Shown here: piece by piece, positions 1-11,220 of the stretch
How positions within the stretch are numbered: position 1 is the first letter of the stretch
Layout of the letters: each line of letters opens with the position of its first letter
NCBI GenBank assembly: GCA_029204225.1
Contig: CM055111.1
Span: forward strand, 3,037,029 to 3,101,028
DNA length: 64,000 nt
Reading direction: 5' to 3'
Origin: Diphasiastrum complanatum
Taxonomy: Eukaryota > Streptophyta > Lycopodiopsida > Lycopodiales > Lycopodiaceae
The notes under the pieces: generated by a model
Told to the model about the DNA's origin: nothing
The model's input: only the letters and a program-made list of their open reading frames with translations
Database searches by the model: none
Made by a program: the position numbers and the translations under genes

Positions 1-1141
1 TCGAATCGACAACTCATGCTTGTGCAAACGGGATGAGTATTCCAAACCGCCGGAAATCCAGCACAACTAGCCATCCAAGATGGTTATGCTTTTGCCATAG
101 GCCCAATGAGCAACTGCTGTTTTAATTGTGGCAAAATTGGCCACTTCATGGTTGACTGTAAAGTTAAGAACCAATAACATGCGGATTGCCCAGACTATGT
201 TTGCAAACACAGTTTCAAAGACTGTCCTAAACAACCTAACAAGATCCTTCCAGCACGGCATATAACATCTGAACCTGTTAGAGTTCTCACTAGAGCACAA
301 CGCCAACAACAAGAACAACAACAAAACAATGAAAAATTAGCTGACCCACATGGAAGACACTTGGTAGCTTTCACTTTATCCAAAGACTACCCAGACCCAA
401 ACGTGGAACAAAGGCAATACAAAGAAGTTTGAGATGAGTTTTTGCGAGAGGAAGAACATACGAAAAGTCTGTTATCTGCTCAAATCCCTAACAAAGAGCA
501 ATCCTTACAGGGACTTGAAGTATTTTTTGACCTCCTACAAGCTCAACTCACTATGCCATTCCATAGTGCGCAAAAATCTTTCACCGGGCTTCAACGATAT
601 ATCCATCGTAGTTTTTAGCTGCCTACTATTCCTGATGAACAGCGGAAAACAGAAGATATTTTTGAAATTTTCCAGATTCCTATGAATTTGCTGAATATAG
701 GTGTTGCTAAGGGGACTAGCATCACCTTGCCTTTGTCTATAAAGACTATCCCACAGTATCTGCTATCCTTGATAGCCGACCAGGTGTTAATATAATGGCT
801 TTGTCCTTGGCAAAGTCATGGGGCTTCCATACCCTCGATCAACCACGATACAAACTTCGCATGGCTGATCAACGAGTTACAGACCCTGCTGGTCATTTAT
901 CAAATATTAAGGTTCGAATAGCAGGTGTCAAATTTGTGATCGATTGTGTCATCTTAGACTTACCAAAAGATGCCAATACTTATAAAACTCCTTCTTGGTA
1001 TACCCAGGCTCCAGATGGCATGTGTTGTCCAAGATTGGAAGCATAGCAAAATCACCTTTGACAATCACGACAAATGAGTCACTATCAACTCAACTGGCCA
1101 CGTCAAGCCCGCTAAAGTTTATGATGATTGGTCATCAACAA
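1..1141 (+). pseudogene. Ty3/gypsy-type gag 3' end and aspartic protease relic
   Basis: Frame 1 reads from the window edge to about 690 with in-frame stops near 34, 175, 430 and 616. It holds a CCHC zinc knuckle (CFNCGKIGHFMVDC, 118-159) and a second Cys/His cluster with KHSFKDCP. These match the gag end of element D (31333-31510), so this is a relative of D. Unlike D it continues into a retropepsin-like region: a one-base shift near 751 leads to 795-1010, with a degenerate active site (LDSRPGVNIM where a D-S/T-G triad is expected). A second shift leads to a segment ending near 1075 and then 1156. The product would have been Gag, which packages RNA, and the protease that matures it. RT and integrase are absent. 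It is clearly dead. The left end lies outside the window. Confidence 0.75.
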
Positions 1142-1735
1142 TTGAAAAAACATAACGTTTCTAATTACAAAGCTTTGCTATCTTTCAGCCCTCTGCTTGA
1201 CAAAAATGTTCGCGAACACGAAAGGCACAAAGCACGAAAGTTTCACAAACACCTAATGGGAAGACACGAAGCACGAAAGATTCACGAACGAGAATCTTTT
1301 GCGGTCTAACACGGGAAAGTCAGACGACGGAGACGAAACCAACGACGCGACATGAAAAATGTCGCGAAACCCATTTTGCCCTCACGCTCCAAAGAGTACC
1401 AGCAAAGATCACGCAAGTACCCAGAAGTACAAAAATACGATCTGATGGCATGATGTCAGCAGGTACTCCCTAGGTCGTGGCTAATCTGCCACTCCTGTGA
1501 TTCCCTGATTAGTTGTAGATGCTTAATCACTCTAATCTTGGATTTACATAGCATACTTACTGGATGATACTTGACATATAGATCAACAGAGATATACACA
1601 GTGCAATGAAGTAGCCTTATGCTAGTAAGCAATCAAGACGAAATTACAGAATACATGTCCATCTGCGTGCAAAGACAATTCTGTCTAGGATCTGTAGATT
1701 CAACTGTTTGCTAGTAAAGAGAGACGATATTTCTA
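1142..1735 (+). repeat. Diverged copy of LTR-like repeat family B
   Basis: This segment begins TTGAAAAAACATAACGTTTC and follows the same order of sequence blocks as 57072-57695 and the reverse complement of 60441-61113. Shared blocks include AAAGCTTTGCTA-CTTTCAG, short CACGAAA-rich repeats, TCACGCTCCAAAG, GATCACGCAAGTAC and GATTAGTT-TAGAT. It is the most diverged of the three copies. The length of about 600 bp and the copies joined to different flanks suggest an LTR, but no flanking PBS or polypurine tract proves it. ORFs across it are by-products of the CGAAA-rich repeats. Confidence 0.55.
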
Positions 1736-1935
1736 TCTTTCTCTCTCTAATTCGTGTTGAGGCTGATGCTCATACACTAAATTCTTGTACTTTTGCTCAT
1801 TTGTAATTCAATGCTATCATTCTCTGATTCTTAGCATGCTAGATTGTGGTTAAGCCATAAATTCTATACTAGATCTTGCTATTCAATCTAGAATCAAATT
1901 ATTGTGCTAATCATAAATCTTAATAAGCTACCAAT
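1736..1935 (+). repeat. Fragment of LTR family C
   Basis: The segment matches the right part of the family C LTR (about 51634-51815) block by block, including TTCTTAGCAT-CTAGATTGTGG, TTAAGCCAT and AGATCTTGCTA-TCAATC. It joins directly to the family B repeat on its left, which suggests recombination between LTRs or a nested insertion. The C terminus of the LTR, with the CACACGTGTG palindrome and PBS, is missing. Confidence 0.6.
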
Positions 1936-2584
1936 CCTAAATTGTGTACCACTATTGGTGTCTATGGAACAACGCTTTCTCTAGTCCAAGGGCAAACTTC
2001 CAAGCCAAAGGCAAATATCGATAAGATCATGAATCTTCTGATGAAGCTGATGATTTCAAGGAAGAAAGCAAAATTCTTAATATTGATCTATCTTCCACAG
2101 AGACAAATCATTATCAGCAAAGCACCAATGGACAAGTGGATGAAGACCAACTTGAGAATCTAGATCAAGTCTTGTCCGATAGTTGTAATGATCAGGACCA
2201 AGTTCAAAATAAGGAGGTATACTATGAGCTAAACAAACTTCTACAGCGACAGTTAAATTATGGAGTACAATTTGATTGTCGAGAATTATGCTCTACTCCA
2301 TAAATCAATGGTTACGACCATATTATTGATAATGATCTATATGGAATTATTCCTGAACATGGATCAAGTGAGCGATATAACATTGATGCAAAATTCAAAT
2401 ACCAATATAGCAACAAGCTTTTTGATGATGAAATTGCTATCAACATTGCTTCAATGAAGTCAATAATAAGAGATCCATCCAAAGATCTGAAGCAAATCTG
2501 CACTGAGCTACCAATCAATGAATCTAATGTGATACTGATGCAAGGAGTTGGTGCAAAATCTCTGAATATTCTGGCGTTGGGGAA
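1936..2584 (+). pseudogene. Unrecognised coding-like relic upstream of the family A tail
   Basis: From about 2025 one frame stays open for about 195 codons apart from one TAA near 2302. It has a markedly acidic start (HESSDEADDFKEESK) rich in D, E, Q and N, then a mixed region with the motif GVGAKSLNILALG. It runs straight into the family A tail at 2585, where the second copy of that tail is instead fused to a copia gag-protease. I recognise no domain. It may be an accessory region of a family A relative or captured host sequence. Codon-like continuity is the only evidence that it once coded. Confidence 0.35.
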
Positions 2585-3210
2585 TGTCATCAATCCTATC
2601 AACAAGGAAAATATGTTAACTTAGAAATTGAATTCAAAACCGTCAAATTCCTTGTGTATAGATGACCAAAAAGATCCCTGCATGGGATTTGATGAATCCG
2701 AATGTGGGATGCATGGCTCTAATAACTACTCTGGAGTTACAAATGGATACCACTATGCTACATCAAGGAGCTATGCATAAGGCTATAGCACCGGATGTAG
2801 TGACAAAAAAAGATGCATCTGGAATTGGGTAGCCCATCCAATCAAGGAAGATTCTGAGGAAGAAGACTTTTAAATGTCTGTTGCTTGGATCCAGTCAACC
2901 CATGCAGAACTAATCCAACTTGAGGCTTTTCTGTTTTTCATCAATCTCTTCTTCAATGATTTTATCAAATCTATGGGATCCGTTGTAGATCAAAGGTTCT
3001 TTATGAAGAATTCTCATTGCAACCTTGTTCTACGCTAAAAAATTGAGACAACAAAATCTGATGGTAGATGGCTACTGACAAGAATAATACAAGAAAAGAT
3101 GTTTCTTACTCAGGTCGGCCAAATATCTTCGACTACCACCAATGGATTCATAAAGCATGGCACCAACAAAAGAGCTACATGGTCTTCATTTTTTAGGGCA
3201 AAAATGCTTA
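2585..3210 (+). pseudogene. Family A element 3' internal region, unknown protein tail (copy 1)
   Basis: This region lies directly upstream of a polypurine tract and LTR, where RNase H normally ends a copia element, yet no RNase H motif is visible. A frame shared with the second copy (13329-13956) reads SNNYSGVTNGYHYAT, then WNWVAHPIKED-EEEDF, then a hydrophobic stretch (FLFFINLFFNDFIK) and CNLVLR before a stop. Copy 1 carries TAG near 2622, a 5-bp deletion relative to copy 2 near 2678, and TAA near 2777 and 2871. Position and hydrophobicity recall an accessory or env-position ORF, but that is inference. Confidence 0.45.
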
Positions 3211-3222
3211 AAGTAGGGGGAG
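3211..3222 (+). other. Polypurine tract of family A element
   Basis: AAGTAGGGGGAG abuts the LTR start TGTCATG. A purine run at this position primes plus-strand DNA synthesis, so the adjacent LTR is a 3' LTR. The same tract precedes the copy at 13969. Confidence 0.8.
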
Positions 3223-3784
3223 TGTCATGTGCTACATGTAATTAGCCCATGAGCTTACTAATGAATTGCCAAATATAGCCATGGAGCTAAATTAGATTAG
3301 AACTAGTCAATAGGACAATTAATAAAGTGGTTTGAACAACCTCGCTAGAATTGAGAATAACGGAATTGTAATAATGGTTGTAAGGCCCAATCTAGCTAAA
3401 TAAGGCCCCAAACTTATAGTAGAGGCACAAATGACCACTATAAATAGCTGAGGTCGTGCTAAATTTGGAGGCTATTGTTCATTTTGTAATTTTGAGTTTT
3501 TAGAGATCTTGGAGCTTCTCTTGGAGAGCTTTCTTGATGGAGAAAATGGTTCATGTGCCTAAAATCACATGAGAGCTATGATCATGCTCTAGAGTCAGGC
3601 CCTATCTTGTGAATGATCAATAATCATGAATAAAGATACCTTACTTTGCCTATTTTGGTGAAGTTTTGCTACTTTTAGCTATCTTCTTGATTTTTGACTA
3701 GTTTCTTGTTGTCTTGCATTTCCATTGTAATTTGATATTTAATGAATGGATTAGATGTTTGAATGCTAAGGTTGGCACATGACA
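3223..3784 (+). repeat. LTR family A, 3' LTR (copy 1)
   Basis: The 562-bp LTR starts TGTCATGTGC and ends GCACATGACA, a perfect 10-bp terminal inverted repeat in the TG...CA form. It contains a TATAAATAG promoter-like box near 3440 and a GAATAAAGATACC block near 3627 that could hold a polyadenylation signal. Near-identical LTRs lie at 13969-14528 and 59210-59771. The right flank (CTTCCAAGGACAC) is the same as that of the second copy, so the two were duplicated as a block, not inserted independently. Confidence 0.88.
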
Positions 3785-4759
3785 CTTCCAAGGACACTAT
3801 ATTTTCTGGGTAGAAATACATTATACACTATTTTAAACTAATACCTTTGACTTGCCATAACTTTTTAACCGTATCTTGAAAGTATGTCATGTACCATATC
3901 ATCGGAAAGCACTTGTTGAACGCTTTCTAACACACCAAACTCCCCCGCTAAAATTGGACTTACTGCTAAAAAGTTATGTCCTTTTCAATGTGGACTCAAA
4001 AAATTATGATTAATAAAATCCCCATACTTTTGACTTGCCATAACTTTTGAACTGTAGCTCGAAAGTATGTCATGTAACATATCATTGGAATGTGCTCATC
4101 AGCGCTTTCTAATGCACCAAGCTCTGCTGAAATTGGACTTACCACTAAAAATTTGTCATTTTTAATGTGGTCTCAAAACAATTATGAGTAATAAATTCTC
4201 CAAAAGTTGAAATGTACTACCAAAAGGTACAATGAAAAATGAGTTCTTCTTTTGTACTACCAAACCATGCTTTTAGCCAGGATCTATCTCCTAGAATCTA
4301 GGAATCTAGAAGGTCAACACTAGCCACCAATGATGATGTGGCAAATTAGTGGAATCTAAGCTAAATGGATTAGGATAAGCTCAATGAGCGTTGTCACACG
4401 TGCTGGAAGTGGCTTAGAGAGAGAAATCCACTATTGTGAGCAAATCTTAATGTTATCACTCTCTTATGCATGATATTTTGATGTGAATGTTTAAGAACTT
4501 GTTAGTAATCATTTTCTTTCTTAGTTGTACACTCATTGTTTTTCACACGTGTGAGGATGCGTGAGGACGTAAGACCATTAATATTGATTGTTCTTGCTTG
4601 GAAGTGTAGTAATTGACAATGAAAGCTAGCTTTGAGTGCTCATCTTGATCTTTAATCATGCAAGTTGCCAATCACTCTTATTGATCTAAAATAGATCTAA
4701 TTAAGATCCATTTTTTTATTTTTATCACATATATGTCGAACATGTCTAGACAATCCTTA
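3785..4759. other. Non-coding part of duplicated block, copy 1
   Basis: There is no ORF of note. It contains the 183-bp tandem repeat (3849-4205), a probable LTR remnant with CACACGTG at 4395 and the perfect palindrome CACACGTGTG at 4544, and AT-rich DNA up to the copia integrase relic. The whole segment recurs at 14529-15559, where the copy has about 53 extra bases near 15181-15235. Confidence 0.6.
3849..4205. repeat. 183-bp tandem repeat, two units
   Basis: GACTTGCCATAACTTTT begins at 3849 and again at 4032, a period of 183 bp. Both units continue with CGAAAG/TGAAAG-TATGTCATGTA, ATATCAT-GGAA, GCTTTCTAA-GCACCAA and GAAATTGGACTTAC. The same pair recurs at 14593 and 14776 with the same 183-bp period. 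The period is in the nucleosomal range typical of plant satellites, but only two units are present. Confidence 0.75.
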
Positions 4760-5762
4760 ACACTTGATCTTGACTATCCAACCAACAAAGTCGACCTCCA
4801 TGTATGTCATAGCAACATCCTTGGAAAACAGACCTTAGATCAAGTCATAGGCATGCAACAAAAGATGTTCTAGACGTTGTTCATTCAGATACACGTGGTC
4901 CATTCTATCATTGCTTGGATGAAAGTATTTCATTATCTTCATTGACAAATATTCCAGAAGAACAACTATTTATTTTATTAAGCAGCAATCAGAAACTTTC
5001 AAAATCTTTTGACAATTTAAGGAGCATTCAGAATTGGAAACTGCTAAGAAAATTAAAGCACTGAGGGTCCAACAATGGGGGAGACTACACTACCAAATTC
5101 AAGGAGTACTACCTTAACAATGACATTGAGCAATAGTTCATTACGTCCTAGTTGTTGCCTCAGTCGAATGGACTAGCTTAGAGAAAGAACAAAACCTTAG
5201 TCAAATCGGCCAAGTGTATGCTTGTTTATGCGACACTTTTGAAAGTCTTATGGGCTGAAGATGTTTCCATTGCAGCTTATATCCAGAATAGATGTCCGCT
5301 AAAGGTCCCTCAAACAAAATGTCTTAGGAAGTTTGGACAGGATCCAAACCATCATTATCAAACCTATGCATTTTTGGATGTATCGCTTATGCATAGATAC
5401 CACCAGATATCAAGAAGAAGCTCGACTTCCATAGTATCAAATCTATTTTCATTAGTTACACTACTCCATATAAAGCTTATAAGCTATATGATCTTGTTGA
5501 GTCGAAGATATTCACAAGTCGGGATATCATCTTCATTGAAGATCAGTTCATCGACCTCAAAGGAAAGGGTAAAGCTCATACAGTTGGACCTATGTGACAT
5601 TCAGAGAATCAACACTTTTTTTATCGATCAAGCACTTCAAATTCTAATATCCCAGAGAGTGCATCATTCTTTTATTATTATCACTTTGTATGTGGACGAC
5701 ACGCTGGTTTTTATCAATAGTTTTGATCTAAGATCCGGGACTCAAATTGTCAAGAGAGCAAT
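4760..5762 (+). pseudogene. Ty1/copia integrase and RT relic (duplicated block, copy 1)
   Basis: Broken frames show the integrase core start (VVHSDTRGP), the downstream motif QSNGLA, VLWAEDVSIAAYIQNRCP, and an RT scrap with the catalytic LYVDDTLVF near 5690. Relative to copy 2 (15560-17290) it lacks about 720 bp between GACATTC and AGAGAATCAAC near 5597, which removes the integrase C-terminus and most of the RT. Stops and shifts abound. An ORF runs on into the Ty3 gag region from 5765 only by chance fusion. Confidence 0.75.
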
Positions 5763-5764
5763 GT

Positions 5765-6054
5765 CCTTTCCTACAAAGACAGGGTTTGGCAACCAAGGCA
5801 ACAATGGAGGGAACACGTTCCAGAGAAGAAACAATGTTGGACCTTCAGCTAGTCACAGCAATAGCTCACCAGCAGTGGGCAGTTCCATGCGTTGCTTCAA
5901 CTGTCATCAGCAAGGTCACTCTTGGAGGTCATGCCCCAAACCATTGAACAAGCAAATCATGGCTACCATTGAAGGATTTGATAGGATGGAGAGAGAGGCA
6001 TTTGATCAAGAAGATGGTGAACAGGATGCGAAGAGGACCCAGAAACGGATTTGA
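5765..6054 (+). pseudogene. Ty3/gypsy gag C-terminus with zinc knuckle
   Basis: After the copia homology stops, the frame encodes an N/S-rich linker and a CCHC knuckle (CFNCHQQGHSWRSC, 5893-5934), then an acidic tail ending at TGA 6052-6054. The domain binds element RNA. The N-terminal gag domain is missing, cut at the junction with the duplicated copia block. The next ORF overlaps in the -1 frame, so gag and protease could be in the arrangement seen in Ty3 elements that frameshift, or the shift may be a mutation. Confidence 0.7.
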
Positions 6055-6887
6055 TGGAGTTTGACCTGAATGTCTTACAACAAATAGGGGCACTTGTGGC
6101 GTATCGTGAACATCTCATGGCGACTCCTGCGAGAGGATCAAAGTTATTGTACCTGAAAGGTTGTATTCAAGGCAGGATCACTTACTTCATGGTAAACCTG
6201 GGGGCGTCACATAACTACTTGTCAGAAAAACTGACAGGGAAATTGGACATCCAATGTGAAGAAAATGTGACTCCTATTTGTGTGGAGACCGCGAAAGGGA
6301 CAATGACCACTTGTAGATTGGCAACCAGCTTACCAATCTCTATGGGAACCTGGAAGAATCGACTAACATTCACAATCTTGAAGATGGATGCCTTCGACGC
6401 TATTCTGGGATTAAGTTGGTTTAACGAACATGTGGTGGCCTTCTTGGCAAAAGGGGTTAACCTTGTGTTATTATATAATGACAGGAGACCTTGTGTCGTC
6501 AGAGCTGTGCCAGGGGACCAACTAGAAAAGAACGACACAAATGAACCTGAGCCAACCATCCCTCCCAATCTCATTCACCTCTTTAACGAAGGGCAGCCAA
6601 TAGTGACAAACCAGTTGACACGGGACCAAATGGAGCCAACATTGCCTGCAATTTCTACATCAAAGGTGAATTCAAGTGTCGATGCAGAGCTCAAGGAGAT
6701 CAACTTGTGTGACCAAGCAAAAGCTCACCTCTTTAACGAAGGACATCCAGCAGTGACAAACCAGCTGATGCGAGGTCAAATGGAGCCAACATTGCCTGTA
6801 GCTTCTACATCAGAGGTGAATCTAAGTGCCGATGCAGAGCTCAAGGAGCTCAACTTGGGCAACCAAACGAAAAATCTAGAGTCCTAG
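6051..6887 (+). pseudogene. Ty3/gypsy aspartic protease ORF with internal duplication
   Basis: A 278-codon open frame carries a retropepsin-like domain: FMVNLGASHNYLSEKL near residues 46-61, followed by AILGLSWF near 120. In active enzymes the first motif reads D-T/S-G; here it is N-L-G, so the catalytic Asp is lost although the frame is intact. The C-terminal 100 residues are two copies of a 50-residue unit (150-bp direct repeat, 6576-6725 and 6726-6875) starting HLFNEG. No RT, RNase H or integrase follows; the element jumps to its 3' non-coding end. Confidence 0.72.
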
Positions 6888-7239
6888 GGGACTCATCCAG
6901 ACGTGCGACGAAAATGACATATCTGAGGCTTAAGGGAGCCGTAAGTACCTTTTTCTTTCATGTTAATAAAGTAAGTTGCATTTCTCATCGAGGAGTGAGC
7001 TTCAGTCTAATGTCTAAGTGCAGCAGCTTCACACAGGTTTTACGTAAGTGAACTAGATCCACACTTTTCCTGTGTTGGGTTCAAACACAATATCTATACT
7101 TCTCTTTACAGTTGGTCTCCTTTGGCCGGTGAATCAAGCCCGTGCCCTTGTATATGTGAATAAACTTTGGCCGGTGAATTAAGCCCGTGCCATGAGTCTT
7201 AGGTTCTAGTTTGGCCCTGATGAGGACATCAGCTTTCCC
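6888..7239 (+). other. 3' non-coding region of the Ty3-type element
   Basis: No coding frame is convincing. A short direct repeat, TTTGGCCGGTGAAT followed by AAGCCCGTGCC, occurs at 7131 and 7166 (35-bp period). All of pol must have been deleted between the protease ORF and this region, or never been present. Confidence 0.55.
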
Positions 7240-7253
7240 AAAAGAGGGGAGGA
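7240..7253 (+). other. Polypurine tract of the Ty3-type element
   Basis: AAAAGAGGGGAGGA directly precedes TGTTGTGAAGC, marking the start of a 3' LTR on the plus strand. Confidence 0.75.
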
Positions 7254-8171
7254 TGTTGTGAAGCTGACTCAGGTGCACCCAACGTGCCCTGTAAGACTCT
7301 AAGGGGTGACACTCTCTAAGGTCCCAGAGCAAGTTAGAACATCAAGGACTGAGCCTCCGACCTGTGGCGAGCCAGTCAAGTAGTCACAAGTCATGAGCTA
7401 GCTCTGGAGCTCGAGTCATGGCCTAGTCAGGAAAGCAAGTTGATTCTGCCACCGGGACAGCTCCCGGGACCCATGTCCGGGAGCCAGACTGATTCTGCCA
7501 GGCTTGCTAGGCTTAATCAGCAAAATAAAAACTAAGTCCTAAAAGCGTGCTTTACCAGAAAGCACTATGTTTCAAACCAGAGGGGGTGCGCCGAATCACA
7601 ACAGAACTATAGGGGGAGTCCGGCAGACAGAAACTTGGGCAACTCAACCAGTGCCAGGAATCCAGTCGCTAGGTCTCAGCTCCTTCTACCAACACGAGCT
7701 AGGCACAATGCCCAGCACGTGTTGGTGGCCCCGAGACCAGTCAGTCTATGTATGAATGTAACTTCTTCCAAATCTAATAAAGTTGATCCTTGGGGATGGT
7801 TACTATTTCGGTTTCTCCTCCGAGACTGGTCCAAGTGGGAGGACCCTTAGTACAACCTTTTTGCATCTCCGACGCCTAAGGGCCCCTGACATCGACATGG
7901 GGCTTGCCGCTATGCCAATTGGTCAGTTTGGCGACCACTATGCCTTGGGTTTCATGTGTGGCTTGTCTTTGCCTTTGGTTACCTTTTGGGAACGGATTCT
8001 GAGTTAGCTTTCGGGTTGGTTGGGATTCCAGTTTTCTTAAGTCTGAATGGTTAAGCTTGTTACGTTTCTGAGTTGGCTTTTATGTAAGTGCATGATGGAT
8101 GAATGTTAGACTTAAGCATGTGTTGGGGAGACCGCTCAAGTTCCAGCGCCCTTTGAGGCGCCGGTGCAACA
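7254..8171 (+). repeat. 3' LTR of the Ty3-type element
   Basis: It starts TGTTGTGAAGCTGACTC after a polypurine tract. The proposed end is GGTGCAACA at 8171, giving short inverted ends TGTTG/CAACA and a length of 918 bp. It is more GC-rich than most of the window. No matching 5' LTR lies in the window, so the right boundary rests only on the TG...CA ends and could be wrong. Confidence 0.55.
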
Positions 8172-8220
8172 GTCAGCTAGTCAACAATGTCGGCCTTCGT
8201 CCGAAGATCATTTTTTTAAT

Positions 8221-8506
8221 GCATCCCCAATCGTCACGCTCTTGTTAGTGATATGCTAGTTTTCCAATTGGCTCATGGTCTGGCAAACCACATTGACTTG
8301 GTGTTGGGCTGCAACTACAGCCTGCACAACATAGGTAGCATAAACATCCCCAATCGTCATCTTTTTGACGCATCCCCAATTGTCACGCTCTTGGAGCTCA
8401 ATGGTGTGCTAGTTTTCCAATTGGCTAGTGGTCTGGCAAACCATATTGACTTGGTGTTGGGCTGCAACTATAGCCTACACAACATGGGTAGCATAAACAT
8501 CCATGG
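8221..8506 (+). repeat. 149-bp tandem duplication
   Basis: GCATCCCCAAT-GTCACGCTCTTG starts at 8221 and 8370. Both units continue with TGCTAGTTTTCCAATTGGCT, GGTCTGGCAAACCA and TTGACTTGGTGTTGGGCTGC. A 113-codon ORF over it (8253-8594) is therefore internally repeated (LANHIDLVLGCNYSLHN twice). The unit is unrelated to the neighbouring LTR. No function is evident. Confidence 0.75.
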
Positions 8507-10201
8507 GCTGAGATGGGGCAAAAACACTCGGCCAGATTCCATGGATGCTGCTCAAAAGGTCAGAGAGAAAGGGGTGAGGACGTCTGAGGGGTAGGGGAAG
8601 ATTGGGCGGTGGTGGCAGTGTCATGGATTGGTGATTGGGACTGGGTGGAGTGAGAGGGGCTTTGGACATTAGAAGTGGCAAGATGGGTGAAAAGTGATGG
8701 GGGCAATGGAGATAGAAGAATGCGAACGGAGAAGAGAGCAGAAATATTGCAGAACAGCTCTCCTGCTACAATCAGGTACTAGATGCAAAAACAGTCTAAT
8801 AGAAAGCTTATGCTAAATATGATCACAGCTTTAAGTGTTCTAATTGCACAAAAGGATCTTAAAAATCAATTCATACTCTAAAAAATGAGAGTATAGTCCA
8901 TTGAAGAGATTAGAAATGGTTTGTGTGTGGTATTACTAAAATCAGATTCAATGTGAAGTATGGTTCTAAAATAAATGAAAAGCAGAATGATATCGCGAGT
9001 TCCTCAGGCGTCAAAGACAACCATCGTCTGATCAGAAACTGAGGAGTCGTAGATGTCCATGTTCTGATTAGAGTGAGTAAACAAGCGTGATCAAACAACG
9101 ATAAAGTGCATTCAATCACAACAAGCATTCACCTACAATATACACAGATAGAAAAGCATGCTACTACTATATTACACTGAAACACGAATAGCAATTACAA
9201 CCAACAATGACGGCGTAACTGGGAGGCTCAAATAATACGTCTCATGGACGGAGCGACTCAAGTAATCTATGCTGGGATGATCTACTTAAAGATTGCGTCC
9301 ATGTAGGTGTCCTTAAAAAAAGGCGAAGGTGCCTTTAACAGTTTAACCCTTAAAAATAAAGGACCTTCGGGAATTTTCTCTCTCTCTTTACATTTTTCAG
9401 AAAAATGCGAAAAAGCCGAAGGTGTTGAAAATAGTTAAACTTTTGAACTATGAACGAGTTGACTTCTTCAAAATAATTGAACGAAAGAAGTCGAAGGCAA
9501 GTGTCACAATTTTCGAGAATGTGCAAAAAATGTGAACTGTGCGACACTTAGTGTATTTCTACAGACTGTTGAAAAAGTAATGTAAATCTGCAGACTTGTT
9601 CTAAATGCAAGTTTTGTGGAAGTCCTTAAAGATGGCCAAGTCTTCAATGACTTCAAGTTATTAAACTTAACATTTGAACCTGAAATTATGACAGGATTGG
9701 TTATCCTTTGCTGGAGATCAGCCGGAAGCCCATTGTAGACGTTCTAAGTTATGATTCATGCAGATATCAAATGAGCGTCTTTGAACCAAAAATAGGTTTC
9801 ACCTGACCCTAGATCAATGATCAATAAGCATGCAGGAAGAATCATGAAATAGGAATTAGTCATTCACCAAGGAGACAACTCTAGGCTTACTTTCCAACAA
9901 AAAGGGCTTGGCAAGCGGCCGTGGGTTTTGCAGGGCAGGGATGGGTGTCAGGAAGTTTGGCTAGAATAATGTCAGTTTGTAAGCCACCAGTAAAGATTTT
10001 TTGGGTTTGTTAAGAGCTAAATATAGCTCTTTGTAGACCAGGTGGGCCCAATTGTATGTGGGTAGGGGATGGGTAGAGTGAGTATGGAAATAGAAAAGAA
10101 GGTATCGAAAGGAGATTTTGGAGATCTTGTCAACACGAGCAGAGCTGATGATCAAACATGTGATGACCAACAAGGCTGTTGCCCATAGCGGGAGTGCAAC
10201 G
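8507..10201. other. No recognisable gene; old LTR-like debris
   Basis: No frame carries a recognisable domain. 8507-8780 is G-rich on the plus strand. The stretch 9330-9620 has GCGAAAAA and TGCGACAC blocks and ACAGACTGTTG, resembling 10300-10530 in the probable copia LTR, so it may be an older relative of that LTR. The sequence GCGGGAG just before 10202 could be a decayed polypurine tract. Confidence 0.4.
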
Positions 10202-11210
10202 TGTTGGAATTTAATCTTACTCCTACTCATCCTAACATCCCTCCTTTTTTTCTATGTAAATCACTCTCTCAAAGAAGTCTTCATTTTTGAACTATTTGTC
10301 GTGATAGTCTACATTTTAACTCGCAAACTTCAACAGACGGAAAAGGCGAAAAACCCGACAAATTCTTCTACTTCACTTTCGGGTCATTCTGAGTATTTGC
10401 GAAAAATACGACACAAGTGCTAACTGGAGATTTCGGAGCATTCCGGAGAATATCTCATTTTCTCGAAACTTGTGAAAAATGCGACACTGTGCATATTTGC
10501 ATAGGATTCACATACAGACTATCTACGTCTTCACACTCCAATAAGAATTGACCTAATTGATCAGTTAAACAATTGTTAATGATATTGCAATTGTAAAGTT
10601 AGAATAACACAAGATCATCCAATAGCTATACATATGTAAATGAGGGACTGGATAAAGGTGTGTGGAAGATATGACAAAGATCAAACGAACAAAAACAAAT
10701 CTTCACAGTATCTGACTCCTTAAAGTTAGAGAATATAGAGAGAGATTAAATATTCAGTCTATAACAATTGATTTGTTTCTGTAGGTAGGATCATGCGCTT
10801 ATCAGCACAATTGTCTTGTGATCTAATATTTGTTATTACAACATTGAATATATAGATTCGCTATTGTTCTATCTCATTGCATTCTTGTTGAATGTTAATT
10901 ATCCCTCACTCTTATTCTGCAAGTATCATAAACGAAGAAATGTATGGCTGTCTTCGATGCTTAATCGTTTAGCATTTCTTTATATCAAAATATCAATTTC
11001 AGAGAACTACATGGTTGTCTCAGATGCCTAATCGTTTATGCAATCTCTCTCTATGGTTGTCTACGACACCTACACTAATACTCATTAATCAACACAATTA
11101 GAACTGCTCTATCACTCCGTTCTCTAAGAAATCTAGATCCTTATAATCAATCATCACTGTTCATTTTTCTCATATGTTGGGACAACCGCCTCCATTTCCG
11201 CTGTGGCATA
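10202..11210 (+). repeat. Probable copia LTR (family F)
   Basis: It starts TGTTGGAATTTAATC, a common start for plant copia LTRs, and lies just upstream of a degenerate tRNA-Met primer-binding site (11221) and a copia gag. The right end is set only approximately near TGTGGCA. Near 10946, 11010 and 11054 a phrase of the type TGG-TGTCT-GATGCCTAATCGTTTA recurs three times at about 45-65 bp spacing. An ORF over its start (10118-10423) with a hydrophobic stretch is not convincing as a gene. Confidence 0.45.
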
Positions 11211-11220
11211 GACCTTGTTG

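Noticed and set aside
995-1309. 104-codon ORF and the related minus-strand ORF 60832-61113
   Set aside because: Both arise from the CGAAA-rich start of repeat family B and are not conserved in the copy at 57072, which has stops.
5218-6054. 278-codon ORF joining copia sequence to a Ty3 zinc knuckle as a fusion gene
   Set aside because: The copia half is in a shifted, non-native frame for most of its length; the fusion is a chance result of the junction near 5763.
10118-10423. 101-codon ORF with a hydrophobic stretch that could be a small membrane protein
   Set aside because: It straddles the proposed start of a copia LTR and the hydrophobicity comes from T-rich LTR sequence; no other support.
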